Shown here: positions 63,543 to 64,000 of the stretch, one piece after another
Layout of the letters: every line of letters begins with the position of its first letter
How positions within the stretch are numbered: position 1 is the stretch's first letter
Assembly (NCBI GenBank): GCA_006937955.1
Contig: SSNP01000059.1
Coordinates: forward strand, 2,047,993-2,111,992
Direction of reading: 5' to 3'
Length of the DNA stretch: 64,000 nt
From: Pachypanchax playfairii
Taxonomy: Eukaryota > Chordata > Actinopteri > Cyprinodontiformes > Aplocheilidae
Notes under the pieces: generated by a model
Databases searched by the model: none
What the model was told of the DNA's origin: nothing
The model's input: only the letters and a program-made list of their open reading frames with translations
Position numbers and translations under genes: made by a program

Positions 63543-63884
63543 TGGTGCATTCACACCGGCCACTTTGTCAACGTCAAGCAACGCTGATAACGCTCCAAAT
63601 TTGACGTTTGAAGTTGAAGCTCATAACGCCTGCCAGTCAGAGCGCATAGGCGTTAAAGCTCGTAAAGCCTGACTGAAAAAGAGTGCGAAGGCGGGGCTTC
63701 CTTTGTTATCGGATGTTCGGAGCTATGGCGGATCATATTGAGACAGTGGCTTGGATTTATTTACTTCATAGATCTAGACAACGTCGACGTCGGGTGCATC
63801 AGCGCCGTTTGTGGATACACCCCATTCTTCAGATGCGTTCTGAGTTTGGTGAGTTTAACCATTTGCTCCAGGAGCGTTTGGATG
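63543..63884 (+). mobile_element. PIF/Harbinger element 4, cut by assembly gap
   Basis: Starts TGGTGCATTCACACCGGCC after TAA (63540-63542) and runs into the terminal gap. It is inverted relative to elements 1 to 3. It carries the start of a transposase frame at 63725, so it could be a longer copy, but the rest is not visible. Confidence 0.85.
63725..63884 (+). CDS. PIF/Harbinger transposase, N-terminal part (truncated by gap)
   Basis: ATG at 63725 opens a frame with MADHIETVAWIYLLHRSRQR, then VHQRRLWIHPILQMRSEF and GEFNHLLQERLD. It stays open to the gap at 63885. This is the N-terminal region of PIF/Harbinger transposases, which lies before the DDE nuclease domain and works with a Myb-like partner protein in autonomous elements. 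It is the cleanest of the four copies here: the Met start is kept and there is no internal deletion. Whether a full transposase follows cannot be seen. It may instead be another deletion derivative. Confidence 0.75.
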
Positions 63885-64000
63885 NNNNNNNNNNNNNNNN
63901 NNNNNNNNNNNNNNNNNNNNNNNNNNNNNNNNNNNNNNNNNNNNNNNNNNNNNNNNNNNNNNNNNNNNNNNNNNNNNNNNNNNNNNNNNNNNNNNNNNNN
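63885..64000. other. Assembly gap to window end
   Basis: Run of N from 63885 to the end of the window. It hides the remainder of Harbinger element 4. Confidence 0.99.

Larger units (their letters stand above)
46217..63884. other. Sequence upstream of the first visible lamc3 exon (intron or 5' flank)
   Basis: No minus-strand exon resembling the first part of a laminin LN domain was recognised. The preceding exons and promoter therefore probably lie beyond the window, or were missed. The region holds the transposons listed separately. The stretches 47540-48800, 49465-50855, 51460-52058, 53515-55276, 55921-57530 and 62050-63150 show no supported gene, apart from the (GA)n tract at 54480-54514. 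Confidence 0.55.

Noticed and set aside
1..64000. A previously undescribed multi-gene system
   Set aside because: Apart from the laminin exons, every coding-like signal traces to transposons or repeats. No clustered set of novel genes is visible.

Overview
The window is teleost-fish nuclear DNA. It is intron-rich, AT-rich and packed with DNA transposons and LINE fragments of kinds common in fish genomes. No prokaryotic gene layout is present. The only host gene I can support is a laminin gamma subunit on the minus strand, best matched to laminin gamma-3 (lamc3). Four of its exons are visible: 46086-46216 (end of the laminin N-terminal domain), 39935-40101 (LE repeat 1), 13274-13462 (LE repeat 2 and start of LE3) and 1928-2045 (rest of LE3). 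Their splice phases join without a frame break. The introns between them are about 6.0, 26.5 and 11.2 kb. The exons for the first part of the N-terminal domain and for the rest of the protein were not found and probably lie outside the window.

Layout: 1-13 kb holds short LINE reverse-transcriptase pieces, a duplicated LINE block next to a single N, a partial hAT end, a TIR element (8195-8925), a three-unit CA-rich minisatellite (9037-10081) and a Gypsy pol remnant. 13-40 kb is the largest intron. It holds a nested repeat (14.46-15.2 kb), an old Tc1-like repeat, a LINE broken by an assembly gap, a decayed Tc1/mariner copy (18949-20105), hAT elements with 8-bp target duplications (23563-24180, 32593-33791), a hAT-like foldback (38077-38287) and a TTAA-flanked element. 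40-46 kb holds LINE 3' ends. 46-64 kb lies upstream of the first visible exon. It holds two more TTAA-flanked copies, a 0.73-kb tandem duplication at a single N, four related PIF/Harbinger elements (one nested in a hAT element with perfect target duplications), a nearly intact DD36E Tc1/mariner element (60818-62048) and a possible transposase-bearing Harbinger copy that runs into the terminal gap.

The biology is therefore one extracellular-matrix gene whose introns have been filled by successive transposon waves. Nested insertions with readable target duplications give a partial order of events. I found no convincing undescribed functional system. The most informative signals are the Harbinger cluster, the DD36E transposon, the TTAA family and the N-associated duplications that look like assembly artefacts.
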